Positions 1-9,005 of a stretch of 64,000 nucleotides of DNA are shown here, piece by piece. The notes below the pieces were generated by a model. The model made no database searches, was not told the DNA's origin, and worked only from the letters and a program-made list of their open reading frames with translations. The first letter of the stretch is position 1. The number at the start of each line of letters is the position of its first letter. This DNA is from Sphingobacterium spiritivorum (GTDB lineage Bacteria > Bacteroidota > Bacteroidia > Sphingobacteriales > Sphingobacteriaceae): positions 1,116,001 to 1,180,000 of the forward strand of contig NZ_CP068082.1 in the NCBI RefSeq assembly GCF_016724845.1, read 5' to 3'. A program made the position numbers and the translations under genes.

Positions 1-776
1 GTCTGCATGGGATACATACCACCCCACTCTACTCTTGCCTTTCCGGACAGATTACGGGTAGTCTTTACATGGATACGATGCAAACGACTGATATCCGTCA
101 GCTTTATGACTTCTACGGGATCGGTATTCTGCCATACATCGTGTGAAGGATCATAAATTTCTCCATGTGCCTTGCTCGGAATCATCGCATACATAAGCTT
201 ACGTGCAGCCAATGTAGCAGGCAGGTTGTTATATGTCGAAGTGAATCTGGATGATCTCCAGCCCTCCATAGGGCAATTCTCGTAGAGGATAGTTACACCT
301 AAAGACTCAGCATACCTGACAATAGGTCCGAAGACTTCTTTATATTTCTCCAGATTTTTCTGAAATCCATCTATCTCATTACCCAACTCGTGATTGTAAC
401 CTACGAAAGTACCAACCTTTACATTATTAGTATCTCCTCCTAACAGATAAGCGATACGGATCAGCTTAAGCAGGTGATTTTGATTCTTTATCCGTTGTTC
501 CGGATCTCCTCCTATCATGTTTTCAAAAGCTCCGAGCGAAAGTTGCAACCCGTTAGCATTAAACTGATCGATTAATCTGTTGGCAGTTTCCGGGGAAAAT
601 TCATCATATTCCAAATGAGTAGCAGTATGATCTTCGCGGGTACCGTCTTTTCTAAACACACAGAGATCAATACCTTGAGCACCTACTTTCACAGCGGTCT
701 CAATCAATTCTTCCAGAGACAGTTTATCATACGCCGAACTCATTACCCATATGGGATTATTAAGCTTGTTAGACAT
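1..776 (-). CDS. Sugar phosphate isomerase/epimerase family protein (3' end outside window)
   Basis: The minus-strand reading frame is open from the ATG at 776 to the left edge, so about 258 N-terminal codons are present and the C-terminus is missing. The translation begins MSNKLNNPIWVMSSAYDKLS and contains LGGDTNNVKVGTF and GVTILYENCPMEGW. This pattern, with an acidic residue at a beta-strand end, is typical of xylose-isomerase-like TIM barrels (AP_endonuc_2 family). Members isomerise or epimerise sugars or inositols using a divalent metal; the substrate cannot be read from the sequence. A terminator lies between it and the upstream histone-like gene, so it probably has its own promoter. The family call is fairly safe and the specific reaction is unknown. 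Confidence 0.75.
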   Translation of the reverse strand, partial: MSNKLNNPIWVMSSAYDKLSLEELIETAVKVGAQGIDLCVFRKDGTREDHTATHLEYDEFSPETANRLIDQFNANGLQLSLGAFENMIGGDPEQRIKNQNHLLKLIRIAYLLGGDTNNVKVGTFVGYNHELGNEIDGFQKNLEKYKEVFGPIVRYAESLGVTILYENCPMEGWRSSRFTSTYNNLPATLAARKLMYAMIPSKAHGEIYDPSHDVWQNTDPVEVIKLTDISRLHRIHVKTTRNLSGKARVEWGGMYPMQ

Positions 777-820
777 GTTATTTCTTTTATTTAAATAGAT
801 ATGGTGTAGGTAAAGATAAC

Positions 821-850
821 AAAAAAAGCCCTTATTAAAGGGCCTTCTCT
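821..850 (-). terminator. Rho-independent terminator after the histone-like gene
   Basis: Read on the minus strand, a GCCCTT / AAGGGC stem is followed by a run of seven T. It lies just past the stop of the small histone-like gene and before the isomerase gene. Confidence 0.8.
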
Positions 851-872
851 ATGACTTATGGGTGCAGGAAAT

Positions 873-1058
873 CTATTTAGAGTTTTTTAATTCCTGAACT
901 CCTAAACGTAGGGTTTGAGCATGCGTCTTAATATCCTGCAATGTTTTTCTTACACGCGTACCTGCTGCACTATTCCCTTTGTTAAAGAATTTGTCTGCAT
1001 CACCTTCAAGACCATCGATTAGAGCCTTTAATTCTTTGAATTTATCAATACTTGCCAT
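873..1058 (-). CDS. Histone H1-like (Hc1-type) small basic DNA-binding protein
   Basis: A 61-residue lysine-rich protein. It has an acidic/basic heptad-like N-terminal part (FKELKALIDGLEGDADKFF) followed by NKGNSAAGTRVRKTLQDIK. The AAGTRVRK core is characteristic of the Bacteroidota histone-H1/Hc1-like family, thought to bind DNA or compact the nucleoid. The length is normal for the family, and the ATG is the only reasonable start. It sits immediately downstream of the ftsZ terminator and has its own terminator, so it appears monocistronic. The family assignment is by remembered motif similarity; a role in this organism is inference. Confidence 0.8.
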   Translation of the reverse strand: MASIDKFKELKALIDGLEGDADKFFNKGNSAAGTRVRKTLQDIKTHAQTLRLGVQELKNSK

Positions 1059-1165
1059 AATTTAATTGTTTGAGTTTTTTATAATTAATTATCAATCACT
1101 GTATAACATAAAAATAACATCTATTTTTTGAAAAAAAAAATTTTGTCTTTCTTTTTACGTGTTTA

Positions 1166-1200
1166 ATAAAAAAAGCGGCATGAATCACTTCAAGCCGCTT
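1166..1200 (-). terminator. ftsZ terminator: Terminator of the dcw/ftsZ operon
   Basis: On the minus strand, AAGCGGC and GCCGCTT arms enclose a 14-nt loop and are followed by a T-tract. The hairpin begins about 22 nt past the ftsZ stop codon and ends the long minus-strand division cluster. Confidence 0.85.
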
Positions 1201-1222
1201 CCATATAAATAGAGTTGTATGA

Positions 1223-2914
1223 CTAGTCTACATTATCATGTAAAAAAGAATTGTTAGGACGGATCTCTGTTTCGCCTTCGTCAAAAGATAACGTAAAACG
1301 GGATACAGCCGACTGTGATGAGTGCGGAAGATCTTCCAGTGATTTTTGCTTACGTTTGTAAGCAGGCTCGTTTTCAAGCTCCTGTAAACCGTTTGAAGAC
1401 TTCAGTTTCATGCTTAGTTCTTTCAGACGCAAGATGCGTTCTTTGGTCTTCAGCAACTGATCTTCAAAGCTTGCAGGCTCTTCGATATGTGTCGATATAG
1501 TTGATTCTTCTACTGTATTGCTTACTTCCTCTATAGGGTTAACGGAAGCGTGTTGATAGGCATCAAACACTGTTGGCAATTCAAACTGGAATACAGAAGG
1601 TGAAGTTTTCAATTCAAAACCATCGTTTTTCACTTCTTCTTCCTGTTTAATAACCGTCTCGTTTACTTCAAGAGTATGACGTACTACAGTTTCAGTTTCA
1701 GTCTTAGTTGTCTGTGTATATGCATTTGTTGCATTTCCGTTTGTTTTTGGAGAGAACAAATCTACCTGAGGTTGTGCTACTGTATTTGCAACCTGATTTT
1801 CCGGTTGTTGAACAGGGTTAGCGACAGATGGCGCAGCTTCTCTTGGAACAAACTGATTTTGTGAAACCGGTTTTACAAAAGGGTTTGCATTATTCTCCGG
1901 AGTCAGAGGTAAAGCAACTTTCTCGTTCTGTTTTTCCTTAACACGTTGTTCACTTGTCTGAAAACCGGTAGCAATGATTGTAACAGACAATTCATCTTCT
2001 AATGTATTATCGATACAGTTACCCCAGATCAGATCTGCAGAAAGGCCTGCTTTATCCTGAATAAAGTCTGTAATAATAGCAACTTCATCCATTGTCACTT
2101 CCATTGTACCGGAAGTAATATTTAATAAGATATAACGTGCACCTTCAATTTCATTATCTTTCAGTAACGGAGAAGCCAGAGCACCGGTCACCGCTTCCAG
2201 AGCACGGTTATCGCCTTTAGCTTTGGCGTTACCCATAATCGCAACACCACTATCATTCATTACTGTACGAACATCTTTAAAATCAACGTTTACATAACCA
2301 GGAATAGTAATAATCTCTGCAATACCTTTTGCGGCAGTAGTCAATATATCATCTGCTTTGGCAAAGGCTGCTGTCATAGTGAGGTTACCGAAGATCTCGC
2401 GAAGACGATCGTTAGAAATCACTAAATATGAATCTACATATTTACGTAATTCTTCTAATCCTTCTTCTGCCTGAGCACGACGTTTTTTTCCTTCAAATGT
2501 AAAAGGTGTAGTTATAATCGCTACGGTCAGAATACCAAGTTCTTTAGCTGCTTTTGCCAATACCGGACTTGCTCCAGTACCGGTACCACCGCCCATACCA
2601 GCTGTTATAAATAACATTTTGGTATTAGTACCTAACATACGCTTGATATCTTCAATACTTTCAATAGCCGAATTTTCACCCACATCAGGATCAGCACCGG
2701 CACCCATACCTTCGGTAAGACTTGCTCCCAATTGTACCTTATTTGGTATCGGGCTCAATTCTAATGCCTGTGCATCAGTGTTACAAACTATAAAATCTAC
2801 TCCGCTGATTCCCTGATTATACATGTGGTTGACGGCATTGCCCCCACCTCCACCAATCCCGATAACCTTGATTATCGAAGACTGTTCCTTTAACATTTCA
2901 AACTGTATTGACAT
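1223..2914 (-). CDS. ftsZ: Cell division GTPase FtsZ
   Basis: A tubulin-like GTPase that polymerises into the Z-ring at midcell. The N-terminal nucleotide-binding loop GIGGGGGNAVNHM is at about residues 19-31, the tubulin signature GGGTGTG at 108-114, and the T7 catalytic loop NVDFKDVRTVM at about 209-219. The globular core ends near residue 325. The remaining roughly 240 residues are a long Gln/Asn/Val/Glu-rich linker, a Lys/Leu/Glu-rich helical stretch (FEDQLLKTKERILRLKELSM) and a C-terminal tail. At 563 aa it is much longer than the 380-400 aa typical of model bacteria, though long tails are usual in this phylum. Last gene of the dcw cluster, 138 bp after ftsA. Identification is certain. 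Confidence 0.98.
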   Translation of the reverse strand: MSIQFEMLKEQSSIIKVIGIGGGGGNAVNHMYNQGISGVDFIVCNTDAQALELSPIPNKVQLGASLTEGMGAGADPDVGENSAIESIEDIKRMLGTNTKMLFITAGMGGGTGTGASPVLAKAAKELGILTVAIITTPFTFEGKKRRAQAEEGLEELRKYVDSYLVISNDRLREIFGNLTMTAAFAKADDILTTAAKGIAEIITIPGYVNVDFKDVRTVMNDSGVAIMGNAKAKGDNRALEAVTGALASPLLKDNEIEGARYILLNITSGTMEVTMDEVAIITDFIQDKAGLSADLIWGNCIDNTLEDELSVTIIATGFQTSEQRVKEKQNEKVALPLTPENNANPFVKPVSQNQFVPREAAPSVANPVQQPENQVANTVAQPQVDLFSPKTNGNATNAYTQTTKTETETVVRHTLEVNETVIKQEEEVKNDGFELKTSPSVFQFELPTVFDAYQHASVNPIEEVSNTVEESTISTHIEEPASFEDQLLKTKERILRLKELSMKLKSSNGLQELENEPAYKRKQKSLEDLPHSSQSAVSRFTLSFDEGETEIRPNNSFLHDNVD

Positions 2915-3006
2915 AACTTTTCCCTATTTAACTATTGCTGAGAGACTTATATTTTACAAAAACCTTCAACAATTCTAATGTAATAATACCAATTTCTTAA
3001 CAACAG

Positions 3007-3034
3007 TTTTCCACATTTGTTAGAATGTGGAAAA
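3007..3034. other. Perfect 11-bp stem hairpin between ftsA and ftsZ
   Basis: Arms TTTTCCACATT and AATGTGGAAAA enclose a 6-nt loop inside the 138-bp ftsA-ftsZ gap. There is no long T-tract, so it is not a clear terminator. It could be an mRNA processing or attenuation element, or a protein-binding palindrome. Confidence 0.5.
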
Positions 3035-3052
3035 ATCACTGATTGTTGAAAA

Positions 3053-4429
3053 CTATTTCTTTCCTATGAAGGTATCATCATCAATTCCCGCGTCGTCCTT
3101 GATAAATTCGGTCAAAAACTTTTTTAACCAACCTTCTTTCTTTTGTTGCTTTTCAGCAATATCCTTTACTCCCGGAGCACTTGCTGTTTTAGGCACACGT
3201 TTGATCGAATCTTCATGTTCAGAAGCTTCTTCATCCTCGATAGCCTGAATGCCTTTAATCAGTAAACCAATACCTGTAGCATACAATGGGCTCTTCAACT
3301 CATCGAAAAGCTGTTTGTTCAGCAGATCCGTTTTTGCCAGATACTCATTCGGATATCCGATACGACAATCAATACCGGTAATATATTCCACCAATTGTAC
3401 CAGGTGTTTCAATTGAGCGCCACCACCGGTGACTACAATACCACCGATCAGTTTATCTTCATAGCCTGAAGATTTGATTTCGTAGTACACGTGTTCAATG
3501 ATCTCTTCCATGCGGGCCTGGATGATATACGCCAGATTTTTCACGGAGATCTCTTTTGCTTCTCTTCCGCGGATACCCGGTACACAGATTACTTCATTTT
3601 CTTTATTCTCGTCAGCTAAAGCTGATCCGTATCTGACCTTTAATAATTCGGCCTGATTACGCAACACTGAACATCCCTGACGGATATCTTCAGTCACAAT
3701 ATTACCACCCAAAGGAATAACAGCAGTATGACGGATAATTCCTTCATGGAAAATCGCCACGTCGGTAGTACCACCACCGATATCAACTAATACAACACCA
3801 GCATTTTTTTCATCTTCATCCAATACAGCTTCGGATGACGCTAAAGGTTCAAGCACTAATGATGACACCTCTAATGAGGAGTAATCGACGCATCTTTTGA
3901 TATTTTTGATATCTGTAACACGTCCTGAAATAATATGAAAATTAGCTTCGATACGACGACCCGCCATACCCACAGGCTCTTTGATACCCGGTTCGTTATC
4001 GATAGTAAATTCCTGCGGAAGTACATGGATAATTTCCTCTCCCGGAGGAAGCACCAATTTGTACATATCGGAGATTAATCTTTCGATATCTCTTCTTCCT
4101 ACTTCATCATCATCGTTTTTGGTCAGGATACCCCGATGCTGAATACTCTTGATGTGTTGTCCGGCTATACCTACGTTGACCACTTTGATGTCTACATTTG
4201 ACAAACCTTCTGCCAATGCGACTGCCTCTTTAATGCTGGTAACGGTTTTTTGGATATTGGCCACGACTCCACGGTTTACACCTGCAGACTCCGCTTTCCC
4301 TACTCCTAATAATTCGATTTTATTTGTCCCGCTACGACGTCCTACGGTCACACAAATCTTTGTGGTACCGATATCAAGACCAACAATAATTGGATTCTCC
4401 TTTTCGCTGTCTGTTATTCTTGGTTTCAT
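3053..4429 (-). CDS. ftsA: Cell division protein FtsA (actin-like Z-ring anchor)
   Basis: An actin-family ATPase that tethers FtsZ filaments to the membrane and recruits late division proteins. The phosphate-1 motif GLDIGTTKICVTVG is at about residues 17-30, phosphate-2 VLVDIGGGTTDVAIF at about 213-227, and an adenosine motif GIVVTGGGAQLKHL lies farther on. Near the C-terminus an amphipathic helix, GWLKKFLTEFIKDD (about 433-446), fits the membrane-targeting sequence. Unusually, about 12 more residues (AGIDDDTFIGKK) follow it. The gene lies between ftsQ and ftsZ on the same strand, in canonical order. Confidence 0.97.
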   Translation of the reverse strand: MKPRITDSEKENPIIVGLDIGTTKICVTVGRRSGTNKIELLGVGKAESAGVNRGVVANIQKTVTSIKEAVALAEGLSNVDIKVVNVGIAGQHIKSIQHRGILTKNDDDEVGRRDIERLISDMYKLVLPPGEEIIHVLPQEFTIDNEPGIKEPVGMAGRRIEANFHIISGRVTDIKNIKRCVDYSSLEVSSLVLEPLASSEAVLDEDEKNAGVVLVDIGGGTTDVAIFHEGIIRHTAVIPLGGNIVTEDIRQGCSVLRNQAELLKVRYGSALADENKENEVICVPGIRGREAKEISVKNLAYIIQARMEEIIEHVYYEIKSSGYEDKLIGGIVVTGGGAQLKHLVQLVEYITGIDCRIGYPNEYLAKTDLLNKQLFDELKSPLYATGIGLLIKGIQAIEDEEASEHEDSIKRVPKTASAPGVKDIAEKQQKKEGWLKKFLTEFIKDDAGIDDDTFIGKK

Positions 4430-4475
4430 ATTGCTGTGTATTAATGCTGTATATTAATAATATTATTTCCTGTAT

Positions 4476-5297
4476 TTATTTTTTAACGATAGCCAGACTG
4501 TCAATAGTCCAACTCCCCTTACGTTCGCACACAATCTGGTGTGCATATTTTACATTTATTTTGTTGTATGCTTCTGTACCGACTCTGGGTAAGATCTGAT
4601 TGTAAAAAAGTTTTAAACGATCAAACTTACTCTCCAATGAATCCGCATTTCCGATAACCAGATCCTGACTACCTACACGCGGAATCAATTCTATATCTTT
4701 ATCCTCGTTTACATATAACTGAACGACCTGATTGCCCCATAGCTCATCGTTATTTACATATTTAACGACTTCAAGCAAATTTTTCAGTGTCCCGGACTCT
4801 ATCGTATCAAGCGCCTGTTTATAACCTTCCGAAATATTACCGGTCGCCACCAGAACACGGGGTACATATTTTAATGTTACCGGAATCTTCAACCCGGTAG
4901 GATCCACATAAAAATCTTTCCCCGCTTTATTGATCACGCGCATGATTACTTCACGCTGGCTAACTTTTACCTGCATCACCCCATCCATATCCATATGCAC
5001 TTCTGCTGAGGATACATAGGGTAATTTTTCGAGTGTCAACTCTATTTTATGCAGGGGTATACTCGCCAGTTGTTTACCTGCCACTGATCCGTATGTCTTA
5101 TTGATCAGATTGGAAATATCCTGCTGATCAATAAAGGTTTCTTTACCTTCAATAATAACATGTAAGTCTGTACATACCTGTGCATTGTCTTTTTTCCCGA
5201 CTAAGGACATAAGCATCCCTACTCCGGCCAAGGCCACAATACCCAGCATGGCATATAATACCGCACTCCATCGTATGTTACGCAACTTATTGAGCAT
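4476..5297 (-). CDS. ftsQ: Cell division protein FtsQ/DivIB
   Basis: A single-pass membrane division protein with an extracytoplasmic POTRA/beta domain, acting with FtsL and FtsB in septal peptidoglycan synthase activation. A short basic N-terminus is followed by a transmembrane helix (about residues 12-33). The POTRA-like segment includes LEKLPYVSSAEVHMDMDGVMQVKVSQRE, a typical FtsQ pattern; it is quoted here only as an internal landmark at about residues 92-119. The start codon overlaps the murC end by 11 bp, suggesting translational coupling. Sequence conservation is low in this family, so order in the cluster adds weight. Confidence 0.9.
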   Translation of the reverse strand: MLNKLRNIRWSAVLYAMLGIVALAGVGMLMSLVGKKDNAQVCTDLHVIIEGKETFIDQQDISNLINKTYGSVAGKQLASIPLHKIELTLEKLPYVSSAEVHMDMDGVMQVKVSQREVIMRVINKAGKDFYVDPTGLKIPVTLKYVPRVLVATGNISEGYKQALDTIESGTLKNLLEVVKYVNNDELWGNQVVQLYVNEDKDIELIPRVGSQDLVIGNADSLESKFDRLKLFYNQILPRVGTEAYNKINVKYAHQIVCERKGSWTIDSLAIVKK

Positions 5298-6645
5298 CGT
5301 TCAATATTGCTTTTAATGGTTTTATCAATCTATCTATATCACCGGCTCCAACTGTCACAACCAGCTCCGGCTTCTCCTCTTTAATTATGTCTAATACTTC
5401 CTGAGGAGATACCACACGTTTGTTCTCCAATGCTATCTTATCCGCCAGCCATGTGGAAGTAACCCCTTCAATCGGTAATTCTCTCGCCGGATATATCTCC
5501 ATAAGCAACAGCTCATCTGCCATAGCTAACACTTCAGCAAAGCCATCCACAAAATCCCGTGTACGACTAAAAAGATGAGGTTGAAAAACAACCGTTAGTT
5601 TCTTCGTCGGATATAATTTGCGCATAGAAGAAATAAATGCTCTTAACTCTTCCGGATGATGCGCATAATCATCAATGTATATGGTCTGCGGATTGCGAAC
5701 AATATATTCGAATCTTCGTTTTACACCCTTGAAAGTACTTAGTGCGGTCACAATTTTTGCATCAGCAATACCCAATAGTCGTGCAGCTGTGATTGCAGCT
5801 ACTGCATTTTCCACGTTGTGAATCCCCGGTATTCCTAAGTGAATATCACTTATCTTACCCTCCGGATGTACATAGTCAAAGTAGAATTCTCCATCTCTGA
5901 CATGGATATTTTCCGCATACACATCGCCTTCTCCTTTTCCTGAATAGCTGATCTGCCCTTTAAATGGTAATCCGGTTTTCACTATACGTGTACCACCTTC
6001 AACTACCCGGTCCAGAAATAATGAAAACGATTCTATCAGATGGCTTTCGTCTCCATAAATATCCAGGTGATCAGCATCTGCTGAAGTAACAACCGCAATA
6101 TTCGGATGCAATGTCAAAAACGATCTGTCGTATTCATCGGCCTCTACAACTACTGTATTATTCGCTCCGAACAACACATTAGAATCATAGTTGGAACTTA
6201 TTCCCCCGAGAAATGCCGAACAGTCATATCCGGAATCTTTCAGAATATGTGCGATCATCGTCGAGGTAGTGGTCTTACCATGTGTACCAGCTACCGCAAT
6301 GGTAAACCGGCTGGCACTGATGAAGCCTAAAACCTGTGAACGCTTATAGAGCTCATGTCCAAGATCACTGAGATGATTTTTGATCTTCAGTTCTTTTGGA
6401 ACAGCCGGAGTATAAATAATCAATGTATCCGGGCCGGTATGGGTAAATGATTCCGGAATAGCATCTGTGTTATCTTCATAGATGACCGGAATTCCTTCCT
6501 GTACCAGTGTATCTGTAAGATCGGATTCGGTCTTATCATAGCCGGCTACTTCACATCCCAAGCGATGAAAATAGCGCGCTAACCCACTCATGCCTATACC
6601 GCCAATGCCAATCAGATAAACCCGTTTTATATTATCGATATTCAT
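5287..6645 (-). CDS. murC: UDP-N-acetylmuramate--L-alanine ligase
   Basis: Cytoplasmic ATP-dependent ligase adding the first amino acid (L-Ala) to UDP-MurNAc. It starts with a Rossmann-like GIGGIGMSGLARY segment (about residues 13-25), and the Mur ligase P-loop GTHGKTT is at about 120-126. The central domain has DADHLDIYGD, and the C-terminal domain has YIDDYAHHPEELRA, a MurC/Mpl hallmark. At 452 aa the length is normal. It lies 4 bp after murG and overlaps ftsQ, consistent with one operon. MurC rather than Mpl is preferred from the cluster position. Confidence 0.96.
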   Translation of the reverse strand: MNIDNIKRVYLIGIGGIGMSGLARYFHRLGCEVAGYDKTESDLTDTLVQEGIPVIYEDNTDAIPESFTHTGPDTLIIYTPAVPKELKIKNHLSDLGHELYKRSQVLGFISASRFTIAVAGTHGKTTTSTMIAHILKDSGYDCSAFLGGISSNYDSNVLFGANNTVVVEADEYDRSFLTLHPNIAVVTSADADHLDIYGDESHLIESFSLFLDRVVEGGTRIVKTGLPFKGQISYSGKGEGDVYAENIHVRDGEFYFDYVHPEGKISDIHLGIPGIHNVENAVAAITAARLLGIADAKIVTALSTFKGVKRRFEYIVRNPQTIYIDDYAHHPEELRAFISSMRKLYPTKKLTVVFQPHLFSRTRDFVDGFAEVLAMADELLLMEIYPARELPIEGVTSTWLADKIALENKRVVSPQEVLDIIKEEKPELVVTVGAGDIDRLIKPLKAILNDAQ

Positions 6646-6649
6646 ATTC

Positions 6650-7747
6650 CTATTTTGCTATTTCAATAACCTGTTTTGCGATTACATCATCTGCATCGAG
6701 CAATGCCAGTTTTTTAATATTGGTGCTCAATTCTGCTGATCGCTCCGCATCATTCAATAACTGAAGTGCAGTTGTAATTAATTTCTCTCCTGCTTCTGCA
6801 TCTCTGACTAATACTGCAGCTTTCTTATTCACGAGTGAAAGCGCATTTTTGGTCTGATGATCTTCTGCAACATTGGGCGAAGGCACCATAATAACCGGTT
6901 TACCAACCACACATAGTTCAGAAATGGTCCCGGCACCGGATCTGGCGATAATACAGTCAGCTGCCGCATAGGCATAATCCATACGTTGCAGAAATGCAGT
7001 CATTTTTATCTGTTCAGGCAATGTTTCTTTTAATTCTTGCTGAAGGCTATCATAATAATATCCTCCACATTGCCAGATGACCTGTACATCATTAGCCTTC
7101 AACAACTCCAGACTATTTTTCACACAATCATTTAATGTACGTGCTCCGAGACTTCCTCCTGTCACAAGAATTGTCTTTTTATTGATATCCAGACCAAATG
7201 CATTCAACGCTTCCTGTTCTTTACCTTCAACATTGACAGATGCTCGTCTGATCGGATTACCGGTTAGCAATATTTTGTCTGCCGGAAAAAATTGTTCCAT
7301 TCCCTCAAATGCTACACATATCCTGGCAGCCTTCACACTCAATTTTTTATTAGTCACTCCTGCATACGAATTTTGTTCCTGAAGCAATGTCGGGATCGCC
7401 ATTCTATTAGCCATCATAAGCAGTGGTCCTGAAGCAAATCCTCCTACACCAACCGCTACATCCGGTTTGAATTTTTTTATAATTTTCCGTGCCTGCCACA
7501 GACTGCGTATCAATTTGAAAGGCAGCATGATATTTTTCCAGAGATGCTGACGGTTGATACCTACAATATCCAGTCCCTCGATCTGATATCCTGCAGCCGG
7601 CACTTTCTCCATCTCCATTTTACCATTCGCACCAACAAACAGAATTTCTGTAGCCGGATCAAGACGCAACAAAGCATTAGCTATCGCTATCGCAGGAAAG
7701 ATATGCCCTCCTGTACCGCCTCCGCTTATGATTACTTTCTTTGCCAT
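6650..7747 (-). CDS. murG: UDP-GlcNAc:undecaprenyl-pyrophosphoryl-MurNAc-pentapeptide GlcNAc transferase
   Basis: Peripheral inner-membrane GT28 glycosyltransferase converting lipid I to lipid II. The N-terminal SGGGTGGHIFPAIAIA (about residues 8-23) is the signature glycine loop; LVTGGSLGARTLND and the C-terminal IARSGAGTISELCVVGKPVIMVPSP form the UDP-GlcNAc site. At 365 aa the length is standard. The gene is 4 bp upstream of murC and 19 bp after ftsW. Identification is very secure. Confidence 0.97.
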   Translation of the reverse strand: MAKKVIISGGGTGGHIFPAIAIANALLRLDPATEILFVGANGKMEMEKVPAAGYQIEGLDIVGINRQHLWKNIMLPFKLIRSLWQARKIIKKFKPDVAVGVGGFASGPLLMMANRMAIPTLLQEQNSYAGVTNKKLSVKAARICVAFEGMEQFFPADKILLTGNPIRRASVNVEGKEQEALNAFGLDINKKTILVTGGSLGARTLNDCVKNSLELLKANDVQVIWQCGGYYYDSLQQELKETLPEQIKMTAFLQRMDYAYAAADCIIARSGAGTISELCVVGKPVIMVPSPNVAEDHQTKNALSLVNKKAAVLVRDAEAGEKLITTALQLLNDAERSAELSTNIKKLALLDADDVIAKQVIEIAK

Positions 7748-7766
7748 GTCTTTTTTACTATATCTC

Positions 7767-8966
7767 TTATGCTAAAGTTCCTACTACGACCTTTTTAGGT
7801 TTCGCTTTTTCCTCCAGCTCTTCTTTTCCTTTTAATTCTTCAATATTCCGGCTCACACTCAGGATAATTCCCAATGCTACACTGGTAAAGAGAATGGATG
7901 TTCCCCCCATACTGACCAGCGGCAACGGAACACCTGTGACCGGACCTAATCCTACTGCCACAGCCATATTGGCCAAAGCCTGTATCGTGAGACTAAAGCC
8001 TAAGCCTGCCGCCAGAAAAGCACCGAATGCCCGCGGACTCATCGTCACGATCCGGATACACCGGTACATTAATACAATGTAGAGCGTCAGTAAGATGACA
8101 CCTCCGATTGTCCCGTATTCCTCTATAATGATTGCAAAAATAAAATCCGAATAGGGATGAGGTAGCACATTTCGCTGCATACTGTTACCCGGACCTTTAC
8201 CGAAAACACCTCCCGTAGCAATCGCAATCTTAGCGTTATTCGCCTGATAATTCTTATCATCCTGAAAGGAAACCCTTTCTTCTGTATGTACTTCTTCTGT
8301 TTTAAAGAACGATTTGATACGACTGTAATAAGTTTGACGTCTTGGACCAAAAAGAATGACCAGAGACAATAAAAAACCTACACCTAAACTCACCACTGCA
8401 ATCTGTTTAAAACTGATCCGTCCGATCAGCAACAGCAGAATACTTACTCCAAAGAGCATCAGAGCTGTCGAAAGATTGGCCAGCGCGATCAAAACGAAAA
8501 TAACACAGACCGATCCCATAATCGGAACAAAGGATTTCTTGACATCCTTGATTTCTTCCTGCTTGCGTGAAAGCATTCTCGCCAGAAAAGTAATCAGCGC
8601 CAGCTTGGCCAAATCGGATGTCTGAAAAGTCTGATTGATCACAGGAATCGTCACCCACCGACTTGCGTCATTCACTTTGCTACCAAACAACAAAGTATAG
8701 AGCAGCAAGGGTATGGTAATCAACATCAACAACTTGGATATACCGGCGTAATACCTGTAATCCACTTTATGTGAAAAATACATTAAAACAAAACCTATAG
8801 CTATTATGGAAAAATGCTTCAACAGGTACATTTCTGTCCCTTTCCCCTCTTTGTAGGCTAATGTTCCGACAGAACTATATACGGCCAATAACGACCAGCC
8901 AGACAAAATGAGGACTATAATCCAAATCCAGCGATCGCCTTTTGCTTTAGAAAATAGTTGTTCCAT
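7767..8966 (-). CDS. ftsW: Septal peptidoglycan polymerase FtsW (SEDS family)
   Basis: Polytopic SEDS glycosyltransferase that polymerises lipid II at the septum with its partner transpeptidase FtsI. About ten hydrophobic segments are visible. Family landmarks include FGPRRQTYYSRIKSFF, FGKGPGNSMQRNVLPHPYSDFIF and GVPLPLVSMGGTSILFTSVALG near the C-terminus. At 399 aa it is normal length. The short Lys/Glu-rich C-terminal tail faces the cytoplasm. The pairing with ftsI in the same operon argues for FtsW rather than RodA. Confidence 0.96.
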   Translation of the reverse strand: MEQLFSKAKGDRWIWIIVLILSGWSLLAVYSSVGTLAYKEGKGTEMYLLKHFSIIAIGFVLMYFSHKVDYRYYAGISKLLMLITIPLLLYTLLFGSKVNDASRWVTIPVINQTFQTSDLAKLALITFLARMLSRKQEEIKDVKKSFVPIMGSVCVIFVLIALANLSTALMLFGVSILLLLIGRISFKQIAVVSLGVGFLLSLVILFGPRRQTYYSRIKSFFKTEEVHTEERVSFQDDKNYQANNAKIAIATGGVFGKGPGNSMQRNVLPHPYSDFIFAIIIEEYGTIGGVILLTLYIVLMYRCIRIVTMSPRAFGAFLAAGLGFSLTIQALANMAVAVGLGPVTGVPLPLVSMGGTSILFTSVALGIILSVSRNIEELKGKEELEEKAKPKKVVVGTLA

Positions 8967-9005
8967 ACTCCGTTTTATTTAAATGTTGTTTACTTCTGTT
9001 CTTTT

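Noticed and set aside
3007-3034. DnaA-box-like TTTTCCACA sequences (also at 17128-17136)
   Set aside because: Each has a mismatch to the TTATCCACA consensus, they are isolated, and no dnaA, dnaN or origin-type cluster is present.
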